Source: Mycolicibacterium sp. P1-18
Lineage (GTDB): Bacteria; Actinomycetota; Actinomycetes; Mycobacteriales; Mycobacteriaceae
Reading direction: 5' to 3'
Assembly: GCF_008329535.1 (NCBI RefSeq)
Contig: NZ_NPKR01000016.1
Location: forward strand, 1 to 64,000
Length of the DNA: 64,000 nt
This document shows, piece by piece, positions 44,691 to 52,885 of this stretch. The notes below the pieces were generated by a model that saw only the letters and a list, made by a program, of their open reading frames with translations, was not told where the DNA came from and ran no database searches. Position 1 is the first letter of the stretch. Each line of letters begins with the position of its first letter. Position numbers and translations under genes: made by a program.

Positions 44691-45032
44691 TCACGCCGAG
44701 TAGTTGGCGGTGAATTCGGTGTCGACGCCGACGGGGCCGAGCTTTTGGAATCCGCCCGGGTCACCGAGGGCGTCGGATTGGCCGGGTAGCGGTAGGGCGA
44801 AGAAGGCGACGGAGTCTTCCACGAATTCGGCAAGCGCCGGGTCCTTGCGTGCCTTGCGGTCGACGAAGACCGCGTCTACCGGACACTCGACTTCGCAAGC
44901 GCCACAGTCGATGCACTCGCTGGGGTTGATGTAGCTCCGGCGTTCGCCGATGTAGATGCAGTCGACCGGACAGACTTCGATGCACGACCGGTCGAGTTCG
45001 TCGATGCAGTTGGCTCCGATGACATAGGCCAC
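44691..45032 (-). CDS. 7Fe/8Fe ferredoxin (FdxA-like)
   Basis: A 113-residue ferredoxin with two iron-sulphur clusters. Cys9, 17, 21, 25 and Cys40, 43, 46, 50 (CIDELDRSCIEVCPVDC and CIDCGACEVECP) fit the 3Fe-4S/4Fe-4S type found in actinobacterial oxygenase systems. The C-terminal segment with LPLPGQ and GFQKLGPVGVDTEF is typical of these longer forms. GTG start with AAGGAGA upstream. It lies between the MFS gene and the ferredoxin reductase and is presumed to shuttle electrons to the divergent Rieske oxygenase. Confidence 0.92.
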   Translation of the reverse strand: MAYVIGANCIDELDRSCIEVCPVDCIYIGERRSYINPSECIDCGACEVECPVDAVFVDRKARKDPALAEFVEDSVAFFALPLPGQSDALGDPGGFQKLGPVGVDTEFTANYSA

Positions 45033-45059
45033 GATGGTCTCCTTGAAAGTTGTTCGAAC

Positions 45060-46055
45060 TCAGGCGGCGTCGGTCGAATGGCCGGGAAACAGCACGAGGT
45101 CGGGATCGAGGTCGACGGCGACGTGGTTCATCGCGATGGCGACCTCGCCGAATCCGACGGACATGAGCTTGACCTTCCCCGGGTAGTCGGTGACGTCACC
45201 TGCCGCGTACACGCGCGGGAGATTGGTCCGACCGGCACGGTCCACGGCGATCGACCGTCCACTGAGCTCGAGGCCCCACTCGCGTAGCGGACCGAGCTCG
45301 CTGATGAATCCGAGAGCGGCGATGACGTGGTCTGCGGCGATGACGGTTTCGTCGCCGTTCTTGGACTTCAGAGCCACCTTCTGCAATGTGCCGGTGTCGA
45401 CGTCTCCGATCAGACCGAGGATTTCGGTGTCGGTGTGGATGGCGGCGTTTCCGGAGCGGACCCGCTCCAGGGTGGCGGCATGGCCTCGGAATGCGGCCCG
45501 ACGGTGGACGAGGGTGACCGACCTGGCGATGGAAGCCAAGGCGTCGGCCCAGTCGAGTGCGGAGTCGCCGCCGCCGACGATCACGACGTCTTGGCCGGCG
45601 TGCCGCGACGGGTCGGTGACGAAGTAGGACAGCCGGGTGCCCAGCCATTCGCCGCCGGTTTCGAGGGGTCTCGGGGTCGGGGTGCCGATCCCGGCGGTGA
45701 CGACGACGGCGCCGGCCCGCACGACGGTGCCGTCGTCGAGGGTCAACACCGGCGATCCGTCGTCACGAGTCAGGGTGGTGGCCTGGCGGCCGAGGAGATA
45801 GGTCGGGTCGAAGGCGTCGGCCTGCTCGACGAGGTTGGCGACGAAGTCGCGGCCTCGGATGGAGGGCAGTGCGGCGACGTCACGAATCTGCTTTTCCGGA
45901 TAGAGCGCCATGACCTGGCCGCCGGGTTGCGGCAGCGCATCGACGACGACGGTCGACAAGCCACGGAACCCCGCGTAGTACGCGCCGTAGAGGCCAGTCG
46001 GACCTGCGCCGACGACGACGACGTCGGTCGTGACGACGGACGGTTGAGCAGTCAC
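45060..46055 (-). CDS. ferredoxin-NAD(P)+ reductase, thioredoxin-reductase-like
   Basis: A 331-residue flavoprotein. The FAD motif is VVVVGAGPTGLYGAYYAG near the N-terminus, the NAD(P) motif DVVIVGGGDSALDWA near residue 155, and the C-terminal YAAGDVTDYPGKVKLMSVGFGEVA closes the FAD site. There is no CxxC pair, so it is the ferredoxin reductase branch (type 2 FNR) and not thioredoxin reductase. The GTG at 46055 has AAGGAGA four bases upstream; longer upstream reading is non-coding. It is co-transcribed with ferredoxin and completes the oxygenase electron chain. Confidence 0.9.
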   Translation of the reverse strand: MTAQPSVVTTDVVVVGAGPTGLYGAYYAGFRGLSTVVVDALPQPGGQVMALYPEKQIRDVAALPSIRGRDFVANLVEQADAFDPTYLLGRQATTLTRDDGSPVLTLDDGTVVRAGAVVVTAGIGTPTPRPLETGGEWLGTRLSYFVTDPSRHAGQDVVIVGGGDSALDWADALASIARSVTLVHRRAAFRGHAATLERVRSGNAAIHTDTEILGLIGDVDTGTLQKVALKSKNGDETVIAADHVIAALGFISELGPLREWGLELSGRSIAVDRAGRTNLPRVYAAGDVTDYPGKVKLMSVGFGEVAIAMNHVAVDLDPDLVLFPGHSTDAA

Positions 46056-46202
46056 GAGGTCTCCTTGGTTGTTCGACGGTGATGCCTCGGGACTGTAGGT
46101 GCGATTGCGCGGTCGACGTCGTGATCTGGATCGCTCAGCGGAATCCGCGGAAATCGCGGCGCACGCCGTTCTTTCGAGTCGACCGGGAAATTTCGCTGGG
46201 CG

Positions 46203-46221
46203 GACCACGGTGATTGTGGTC
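46203..46221. promoter_or_regulatory. inverted repeat in the FNR/Rieske divergent promoter region
   Basis: GACCAC and GTGGTC are perfect inverted copies with a 7-base spacer, in the 262-base gap between the reductase and oxygenase genes. It could serve as an operator for both divergent operons. The rest of the gap holds no gene that I can support. Confidence 0.3.
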
Positions 46222-46317
46222 GCTAGGACGCGGTGGTGTGGTGGCCCAACTAGGTAGTGACGACCCGTAGCCGATCGCTTGGAATCCACGACCGGATGAG
46301 CACTTGGAGAAGCACAC

Positions 46318-47565
46318 ATGAGTGAGACGCTGGAGCCGCAGGCGGCGCCAACGGCGCAGCGCCCGGCCGCCGACGTGAAGACGCCGGCTCGACGGAAACG
46401 CGACGGGAATTTGCCCGGCCGGCAAGACTGGTCGACGTGGCCGCTGTATCAGGCGGCGGCGGCAGGTTTCCGCGGCTACTGGTATCCCGTCGTCTTCTCG
46501 TCGAAGGTGGGCGAGCGACCCGTGCGGGTCAAGCTGCTGGACGAGGACATCTTCGTCATCCGGGATCGCGGCGTGGTTCGCGGCATGGCCAATCGCTGTC
46601 CGCATCGCGGCGTGCCGTTGAGCTATGGCAACAAGCAGTTCCCGGGCACCATCTCCTGCGTCTACCACGGCTGGACCTTCGACCTGGAGTCCGGCGAGCT
46701 GAAGGCTGCCATCACCGACGGGCCGCAATCACCCATCTGCGGCAAGGTCACTCAGCCGACCTACCACGTCGAGGAGCGGCTGGGCATGGTGTGGGTCTTC
46801 GTCGGAGACGGCGAGGAGCCGCATTCGATCGACGAGCAGTTGCCCGAGGAACTCGTCGGCAATGCCGCCGTCATCGGCTCCCGGATCATGCCTCGGGAAG
46901 GCAACTGGCGTTTCGCGTGTGAGAACGGCTACGACGAGGGGCACGCGAAGTATCTGCACCGCACCGCGCTGTGGCGCCTCTTCAAGGCGATGCCGGTGTG
47001 GAACACCACCAAGATCGTCAAGCGCGGCCGTTGGATCTATCGCGTTCAGCAGGAACAGTTTTGGGATGCGGACTTTCCCGGCCTCGGCAAGTGGACCGGT
47101 CTTGCCTGGTACAAGTCGAAGCCGCCCAAGACCACGACCAACATCGGCAACACGGGATCGCACCGCGAGGTGAACCCGGTGATCGCGGCCCAGGACTTCC
47201 CCGGCTTCGCCTCCGTCAGCATGCCGGGCGTCCTGCGCATCGCGTACCCCACCTTCATTCACTACGAGTTCTACGTGCCGGTGGACGCCGACAACCACCT
47301 CTACGTCGGCGTCATGGCCGACTTCCAGAAGGGATGGAGGACGATCCCGTTCTACGTCAAGTATCTCGGTGCCGTGCGATGGCTGTTCCACGGCCAGTTC
47401 TCGGGACAGGACAAGTGGATGGTCGAGGTCACCGACGCCCCGCCGGAGAAGCTGTACCGCCCCGACGACTCACTGCTGCAGTGGCGCAAGCTCGCCGAGA
47501 ACACCACGGAGGACCGCATCGACGCCCTGGCCGAACAGGGCATCGACGTGCCCCGTCCCTCTTGA
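46318..47565 (+). CDS. Rieske non-haem iron oxygenase, alpha subunit
   Basis: A 415-residue aromatic ring-hydroxylating oxygenase. The Rieske cluster ligands are Cys94/His96 (CPHRG) and Cys114/His117 (CVYHGW). The mononuclear iron site is NGYDEGHAKYLH with Asp206, His209 and His214. There is no beta-subunit gene, so it is likely the homotrimeric alpha-only type, such as carbazole dioxygenase or related hydroxylases. Electrons would come from the divergent ferredoxin and reductase. It should start ring attack by adding hydroxyl(s) to an aromatic acid; the substrate is unknown. Confidence 0.92.
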   Translation: MSETLEPQAAPTAQRPAADVKTPARRKRDGNLPGRQDWSTWPLYQAAAAGFRGYWYPVVFSSKVGERPVRVKLLDEDIFVIRDRGVVRGMANRCPHRGVPLSYGNKQFPGTISCVYHGWTFDLESGELKAAITDGPQSPICGKVTQPTYHVEERLGMVWVFVGDGEEPHSIDEQLPEELVGNAAVIGSRIMPREGNWRFACENGYDEGHAKYLHRTALWRLFKAMPVWNTTKIVKRGRWIYRVQQEQFWDADFPGLGKWTGLAWYKSKPPKTTTNIGNTGSHREVNPVIAAQDFPGFASVSMPGVLRIAYPTFIHYEFYVPVDADNHLYVGVMADFQKGWRTIPFYVKYLGAVRWLFHGQFSGQDKWMVEVTDAPPEKLYRPDDSLLQWRKLAENTTEDRIDALAEQGIDVPRPS

Positions 47566-47605
47566 TTCATCCACCGACAACCGTGTACGACACGAGGAGC
47601 GCAGC

Positions 47606-48541
47606 ATGTCGATCGTGCTAGGCGTAGGGGCATCGCACTCCACGCTGATGAACACACACTGGGACAAGGTGGTCAACACCGAACGGGCGCAGGCCTTCCG
47701 AGATGGCCTTGCCGTCGCGCGGGACCGCATCGAGCAGGCTCGGCCGGACGTCGTCGTGCTGGTGGGCTCCAACCACTTCCGGGGTTTCTGGCTGGACCTC
47801 ATCCCGTCGTTCACGATGGGCGTCGGCGAGGTCGTCGCGGCGGGCGACGGTGGAACGCCGAAGGGGCCGCAGAAGACCAACCCGGCATATGCGCAGGCGC
47901 TGGCCCAGCAGTTGGTCGACGCCGGTACCGAGGTCGCCATTTCGGCTCGGCTGCAGATGGATCACGGCCAATCGCATGCGATTCAATACCTGCTCGACGG
48001 CATCGACGTACCCGTAGTTCCGCTGGTGGTCAACGTCTTCGCCGCGCCACTGCCGACGATGCCACGAGTCGTGGAGTTGGGCGCCAACATCGCGCGGGCC
48101 ACCGAGGTGATCGGTGACCAGCGGGTCGTCGTCGTGGCCTCCGGTGGGCTGTCCCATCAGCTGCCGTGGCCCAGCGACTGGACCGAACCGCAGGGCGACG
48201 ACGAGGAATTCCTCGTCGAGGCCTGGCTCAACGGTCGCGGTGAGTGGGAGAGGTACGACAAGCGTCGCCGCGAGATCATCGTCGCCGCACAGCCGACCAT
48301 CTTCACGGACTTCGACGAGAAGTTCCTTGCGGATCTGGAAAGGGGGGCGCTGCAACAGTATGAGCAGCTGACCTCCGAGCAGATCACCGAGCGTGCCGGC
48401 AACGGCGGCCAGGAGTTGCGCACGTGGTTGCTCATGGCGTCGGCTCTCGGATTCGTCCCCGGCAAGACCCTGGCCTACTCGCCGATGCCGGAGTGGCTCA
48501 CGGGCATGGGTGTCGCCGTGATCGAGCCGACGACGGTCTGA
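47606..48541 (+). CDS. class III extradiol dioxygenase (MhpB-like)
   Basis: A 311-residue LigB-superfamily ring-cleaving dioxygenase, close in length and order to 2,3-dihydroxyphenylpropionate 1,2-dioxygenase. His residues in GVGASHSTLM, GSNHFRGFW, MDHGQSHAIQ and SGGLSHQLPWP are the metal and acid/base positions. It opens a catecholic ring next to the hydroxyls (meta-cleavage). The ATG at 47606 follows GAGGAGCGCAGC. It stands directly after the Rieske oxygenase and before a C-C hydrolase, exactly the expected order of steps. Confidence 0.92.
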   Translation: MSIVLGVGASHSTLMNTHWDKVVNTERAQAFRDGLAVARDRIEQARPDVVVLVGSNHFRGFWLDLIPSFTMGVGEVVAAGDGGTPKGPQKTNPAYAQALAQQLVDAGTEVAISARLQMDHGQSHAIQYLLDGIDVPVVPLVVNVFAAPLPTMPRVVELGANIARATEVIGDQRVVVVASGGLSHQLPWPSDWTEPQGDDEEFLVEAWLNGRGEWERYDKRRREIIVAAQPTIFTDFDEKFLADLERGALQQYEQLTSEQITERAGNGGQELRTWLLMASALGFVPGKTLAYSPMPEWLTGMGVAVIEPTTV

Positions 48542-48556
48542 GGAAGGAAACACGAG

Positions 48557-49450
48557 ATGACCATCGACATCGTCGAGCCCTTGCGGTCGCCAGCCGCGGG
48601 AGGCCCGCCCGAGAGTAGATTCGCCACTGCCGGCGGCGTCACCTACCACTACTACGACGTCGGAACCGGCCCCGACACAATCTTCCTGCACGGCGGTGGA
48701 CCAGGCTGCACCGCATGGAGCGACTTTGGGCCGGTGGCACCGCTTTTCGGCGACGACCGACGGTGTTTGCTCGTCGACATCCTGCAGTACGGGCAGTCCG
48801 AGAAGTGTCTGATTTCGGGTCCCATGTGGGACTTCCACGCTGCCAAGATGGTGGCGCTGATGGACGAACTCGGAGTCGAGCAAGCCGACTTCATCTGCAA
48901 CTCGTGGGGCGGCACCATCGCGCTGAATCTGGCTGCGCGCTACCCGGATCGGGTGCGATCACTGGTCGTCACGGGCAGCATGCCCGTCTTCTACGGGCCG
49001 TTGGCGCCCCTGCCGGAAAGGGGGCATCGGGGACGCACCGCGCGTGACGTCTACTACGGGGGAGAGGGCCCGACGCGCGAGAAGATGCGCACCCTCATCA
49101 CCCGCCTCGAGTGGTTCAACGCGGACCGTCTGCCCGAGGAAACGCTCGACATGCGCTATCAGCAGAGCCTCGATCCCGAGGAGCGTGCGCTCGCGGCAAT
49201 GTCGGACTCGCCGCGCGGCGAGTGGCAGGACCTCACCGAACAGTTGGGGCTGGTCGAGGCGCCGACCTTGTTCATCTGGGGACGCGAGGACGCGTTCCTC
49301 ACCCCGGACTACCCGATGATGCTGGCCCGGATGGTCAAGCGAGGGAATTTGCACGTGATGGACCACGTGTCACATCACCTGCAGGAAGAGCGCCCAGGCG
49401 CCTACCACGCCGTGGTCGACGGATTCCTGCATGCCATCGACCATCTCTGA
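48557..49450 (+). CDS. meta-cleavage product (C-C) hydrolase 1
   Basis: A 297-residue alpha/beta hydrolase of the MhpC/BphD type that cuts the carbon-carbon bond of the ring-opened vinylogous 1,5-diketone. The oxyanion loop HGGGPG is at residues 45-50, the nucleophile Ser116 in CNSWGG, the acid in WGREDAF and the His in HVSHHLQEERP. The segment after the oxyanion loop is CTAWSDFGPVAPLF, as in BphD. It is 15 bases after the dioxygenase stop. It should produce 2-hydroxypenta-2,4-dienoate and a carboxylic acid. Confidence 0.9.
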   Translation: MTIDIVEPLRSPAAGGPPESRFATAGGVTYHYYDVGTGPDTIFLHGGGPGCTAWSDFGPVAPLFGDDRRCLLVDILQYGQSEKCLISGPMWDFHAAKMVALMDELGVEQADFICNSWGGTIALNLAARYPDRVRSLVVTGSMPVFYGPLAPLPERGHRGRTARDVYYGGEGPTREKMRTLITRLEWFNADRLPEETLDMRYQQSLDPEERALAAMSDSPRGEWQDLTEQLGLVEAPTLFIWGREDAFLTPDYPMMLARMVKRGNLHVMDHVSHHLQEERPGAYHAVVDGFLHAIDHL

Positions 49451-49472
49451 TCACCCAGAAACAGGAATCGCC

Positions 49473-49616
49473 ATGAAGATCTTCTACATCCTGATGTCCC
49501 TCAGCGCCGTCATCGGCGTGTTGCGTCATGTGAGCCACCGCCTCGCCACGCACCAGCGCGTCATCCCGAACCCGTTGGCGCACGTCAACACGCAGGTGCA
49601 CCGCATCAATCAGTAA
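49473..49616 (+). CDS. 47-residue single-helix operon peptide
   Basis: A very short gene between two hydrolase genes, ATG at 49473 with CAGGAA upstream and TAA at 49616. The N-terminal half (KIFYILMSLSAVIGVLRH) is a membrane helix or signal anchor; the rest is His/Asn/Arg-rich and polar, ending NTQVHRINQ. It is too small for an enzyme. The tight spacing (22 bases from the upstream stop, 33 to the downstream ATG), good ribosome sites and codon choice support a real gene. No family is recognised. Confidence 0.55.
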   Translation: MKIFYILMSLSAVIGVLRHVSHRLATHQRVIPNPLAHVNTQVHRINQ

Positions 49617-49649
49617 CGACACGTCAACGCCTACCGAGGAGATTCACCC

Positions 49650-50525
49650 ATGACCAACGACATGACCCGCACCATATGGACTGAGCTGGCGGGGTTGGAC
49701 TTCAGCTTGTCCACCGTCGACGCCGGTGGCGTCCCGACCCGATCGCTACGGGCCGGCCACGGGGACGAGACGATCGTCTTCCTGCACGGGACCAGCGGCC
49801 ATCTCGAGGCCTTCATCCGAAACATCAAGCCGCACGCCGAGCGTTACACCGTTCACGCCATCGACATGCTGGGGCACGGCTACACCGGGAAACCCGACTT
49901 CCCGTACGAGATTCCGCGCTACCGCGACCACCTGCTCGCCTACTTCGACGCCGTCGGCATCGAGAAGGCGCACATCGGCGGCGAGTCGCTCGGCGGTTGG
50001 GTGGGGGGCCGGACCGCGATCGACAACCCGGAGCGGGTGGCGTCCCTGCAGCTGCTGGCTGCCGGTGGCACCGTGGCCAATCCCCAAGTGATGGAACGCA
50101 TCAGCACCAGTACGCGCAAGGCCGTCGAGACCGACGACGTGGAGTTGACCCGTCGTCGGATGCAGCTGTTGATGCACGATCCGGCCAACGCGACCGAGGA
50201 ACTGGTCGCCGTCCGCCACGGGATCTACCATCAGCCGGACTTCGTCTACAACATCGGCAATCTGCTGTCGCTGCAGAACCTCGAGACACGGCTGCGCAAC
50301 ATCCTCACGCCCGAGGACTTGGCTCAGATCACGGTGCCCACCTTGGTGGTGTGGGGCCGCAACAATCCGTTCGGTGACGTCCCGGAAGCCACCGCCATGC
50401 ACCAGAACATCGCGGGGTCCGAACTGGTGCTGTTCGACGACTGCGGGCACTGGCCGCAGCACGAGCGTGCCGCCGAGTACAACGAGATCAGCCTGGCCTT
50501 CCTCGAGAAGCACCCGGCGAAGTGA
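49650..50525 (+). CDS. meta-cleavage type alpha/beta hydrolase 2
   Basis: A second alpha/beta hydrolase of 291 residues. Nucleophile Ser113 lies in GGESLGGW, the oxyanion loop is FLHGTSGHLEAF, the acid is in WGRNNPFGDV and His is in CGHWPQHER. It resembles 2-hydroxymuconic-semialdehyde or other ring-fission hydrolases more than MhpC. Having two such enzymes in one operon suggests two cleavage products or two successive hydrolyses. Its TGA overlaps the GTG of the next gene (GTGA). AGGAGA precedes the ATG. Confidence 0.85.
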   Translation: MTNDMTRTIWTELAGLDFSLSTVDAGGVPTRSLRAGHGDETIVFLHGTSGHLEAFIRNIKPHAERYTVHAIDMLGHGYTGKPDFPYEIPRYRDHLLAYFDAVGIEKAHIGGESLGGWVGGRTAIDNPERVASLQLLAAGGTVANPQVMERISTSTRKAVETDDVELTRRRMQLLMHDPANATEELVAVRHGIYHQPDFVYNIGNLLSLQNLETRLRNILTPEDLAQITVPTLVVWGRNNPFGDVPEATAMHQNIAGSELVLFDDCGHWPQHERAAEYNEISLAFLEKHPAK

Positions 50526-51508
50526 CGTCGACCATGCGTGCCGCACGCATCCACGGTTGGGGCCTCGCCCCGGTCGTCGAGGAAGTCCACGTTCCGACAG
50601 CGGCTTCGGGCGAATCACTGGTGCGGGTGGAGGCTGCCGCGGTCTCCCACTTGGACGTGACGGTGGCCGGCGGAGACTTCGGCATCAAGCCGACGCTGCC
50701 GTACACCGGCGGAGTCGAGGGGTGCGGTGTGATCGTCGAGTCGGCGACCATGAGCCCGGGCACTAGGGTCGTGATTCGAGGCGGAGGCCTCGGGTTGGTG
50801 CGTGACGGCACCTGGGCGGAGTTCGTGACGGTCAAGGACAAGGTGCTCACCGAGCTACCGGCGGGATTGTCGGCCGAGCTGGGAGCGCTGTTCTGGGTTC
50901 CCACCACCACGGCGCACACCGCGCTCGTCGACGTCGGACGGCTTGGTGCCTGGCTGCCCGACGTGTCCTCGGCCGCCGAGGAGCACGTGGTAGTCGCAGG
51001 CGCTGCGGGTGCCGTCGGCTCGATGGTGGCGCAGCTCGCGGTGCGTCGTGGTGCCACGGTGACGGCGCTCGTCGCCGATCAGGACCAGGCCGCACGCGTC
51101 GTCGACGGCGCAACGGTGGTGATCGCCGGCGACGTCGAAAAGCTGGCCGAGCTCGCGGAGACGCGCCCCGCCAGCTTGCTCGTCGACACCCTCGGCGGCG
51201 CGGACCTGATGACCAGATCGCGGTGGGTGCGACCCGGTGGGCGTGCCGTCTCGATCGGATACGTCACGGGCAACGACGTGTCGATCGGGCTGTCCAACTG
51301 GCTTCTCGACGACGTTGCATTGATACCCGTCAACATGATTCGACGCGAGCGGGACTCGCGAGCGCTGGTGCCCGAACTCGCCGCCTTGCTCGCCGCCGGT
51401 GACCTCGTGTTGGACTACGAGACGTTTCCTCTCTCGGAGACGGCGCGTGCTCTCGACCTGCTGCGGGAGGGCAAGGTCCGCGGGCGCGCCGTCGTCGTTC
51501 CCGCTTGA
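50522..51508 (+). CDS. MDR-family quinone-oxidoreductase-like protein
   Basis: A 328-residue medium-chain dehydrogenase/reductase without zinc ligands: the catalytic-zinc Cys and GHE motif are absent (VSHLDVTVAGGDFG and GGVEGCGVI stand there), as in quinone oxidoreductase-type members. The NADPH loop is VVAGAAGAVGSMVAQLA near residue 160. It probably reduces an enone, quinone or related intermediate of the aromatic pathway with NADPH. It is coupled by GTGA overlap to the second hydrolase and followed seven bases later by the M20-like gene. Confidence 0.83.
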   Translation: MTSTMRAARIHGWGLAPVVEEVHVPTAASGESLVRVEAAAVSHLDVTVAGGDFGIKPTLPYTGGVEGCGVIVESATMSPGTRVVIRGGGLGLVRDGTWAEFVTVKDKVLTELPAGLSAELGALFWVPTTTAHTALVDVGRLGAWLPDVSSAAEEHVVVAGAAGAVGSMVAQLAVRRGATVTALVADQDQAARVVDGATVVIAGDVEKLAELAETRPASLLVDTLGGADLMTRSRWVRPGGRAVSIGYVTGNDVSIGLSNWLLDDVALIPVNMIRRERDSRALVPELAALLAAGDLVLDYETFPLSETARALDLLREGKVRGRAVVVPA

Positions 51509-51514
51509 GGCGAC

Positions 51515-52822
51515 ATGACCGAGCACCGGGAGCTGGAAGCCGCGGTTGCGGTCGTCCTCGAACAGGTGACGGGTGAGCGCCTGCTGGCCGCAGCTCGCGG
51601 CATGGTCGACATCGCCAGCCCCACGGGCGCGGAACGTCCACTCGCCGAATGGATTGCCTTGGAGCTCGTCACCTCGGGACTCGACGCCGAGGTGCAGGGC
51701 ATCGATGCGAGCCAGGCCAACGCCGTGGCGACGATACCGGGTGCCGAGGGTCCGTCGCTTCTGCTCTACGCACCCGTCGACACGTTCACCACCGGGGACG
51801 CTGCTCTCGACATCCCTGGCGCGGCGCCATCGTGGCGACCGGACCTCGCCGCTCGAGCGGTCGTCCACGGCGACATCGTCGAAGGACTCGGCGCCGGGAA
51901 CCCGAAGGGGCACGCCGCCGTCGTGATGGCGGTGCTGCAGGCATTCCATGCCTCGGGAGTGACGCCGCCGGGCGACGTCGTCGGCGGATTCGGCGCCGGC
52001 GGGATGCCGAGCTTCGCCGTCGAGGGGGCAGGTTCTCCTGGCCGGGCGAACACGGGTCATGGTGTGGGCGCTGCCTTTCTACTGGAACGCGGCTACAGCA
52101 CCGACTACGCCGTCATCGCCAAGCCGGGGTGGACGGTGCTCCACGAGGAGGTCGGCCTGGTCTGGATCGACGTCACGGTCCACGGTCTGCACACCTACGC
52201 CGGAAGTCGGCACCGCTTGCCCTACAGCAACGCCGTGGCGTCGGCCGGCCGCGTCGCCGTCGCGGTGGAGAACTGGCTCGACGACTATCCGCGGCGTCAC
52301 CGCTACGCGACGATGAGCCCGCAGGGCATCGTGTCCTCGATTCACGGGGGAATCGAGCGGCTCGGTGCCTCCACCCCGGCGACGGTGCGGCTGCGTCTGG
52401 ACCTGCGGATCACGACCCAGCAGACGCCGGCGTCGGTGCTCCGCGAGGTGCGCCACCTGCTGGCCGGGTTGAGCGACGAGCTGGGAATCGTGGTGACGGC
52501 GCGCCAGAGCGCGGCCGTGCCCGCCAGCCGCACGCCGCCGGAGTCACCGGTTGTCCGGGCCGCCGTCGACGCCTTCGAGTCGGTCTCCGGGGGGCCGCAC
52601 GTTCCGGTCCTCGAGAACAGCGGTGCCACCGACGCCAACATCCTGCGGATGCGCGGGGTGCCCACCGCACGGGTCGGAATGCCGAAGGTGGCAGCGATGC
52701 CCGACGGCTCCGAGATCGACTTCACCAGGGGGATGAATCTCGTCGACCTGCGCGAGATGAGGCGATTGGCCGAGGTTCTGATTCGTACGGTGTTCCTCCT
52801 GCCCGCGGAGCACAGTGGATAA
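51515..52822 (+). CDS. M20-family fold protein lacking metal ligands
   Basis: A 435-residue protein with the M20 peptidase/deacylase architecture: N-terminal catalytic-like domain, a dimerisation domain near residues 215-330 with HGLHTYAGSRH, and the late SGATDANILRMRGVPT. The metal ligands are gone. The HxD motif reads APVD (Pro87 in place of His), the bridging Asp is Asn129 in GAGNPKG, the Glu-Glu pair is replaced by AGGMPS near 161-166, and Lys203 replaces the next acid. It is therefore probably not a metallopeptidase. Last gene of the oxygenase operon. Confidence 0.78.
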   Translation: MTEHRELEAAVAVVLEQVTGERLLAAARGMVDIASPTGAERPLAEWIALELVTSGLDAEVQGIDASQANAVATIPGAEGPSLLLYAPVDTFTTGDAALDIPGAAPSWRPDLAARAVVHGDIVEGLGAGNPKGHAAVVMAVLQAFHASGVTPPGDVVGGFGAGGMPSFAVEGAGSPGRANTGHGVGAAFLLERGYSTDYAVIAKPGWTVLHEEVGLVWIDVTVHGLHTYAGSRHRLPYSNAVASAGRVAVAVENWLDDYPRRHRYATMSPQGIVSSIHGGIERLGASTPATVRLRLDLRITTQQTPASVLREVRHLLAGLSDELGIVVTARQSAAVPASRTPPESPVVRAAVDAFESVSGGPHVPVLENSGATDANILRMRGVPTARVGMPKVAAMPDGSEIDFTRGMNLVDLREMRRLAEVLIRTVFLLPAEHSG

Positions 52823-52885
52823 CGTCGACCAGGCCGCGGGTGCGGACAGCGTGCTCGGCAAGGCCCGGTCAACCCGGCGGGTCGG

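Noticed and set aside
45060..46055. Thioredoxin reductase
   Set aside because: The CxxC redox pair is absent, and the gene is beside a ferredoxin and a Rieske oxygenase.
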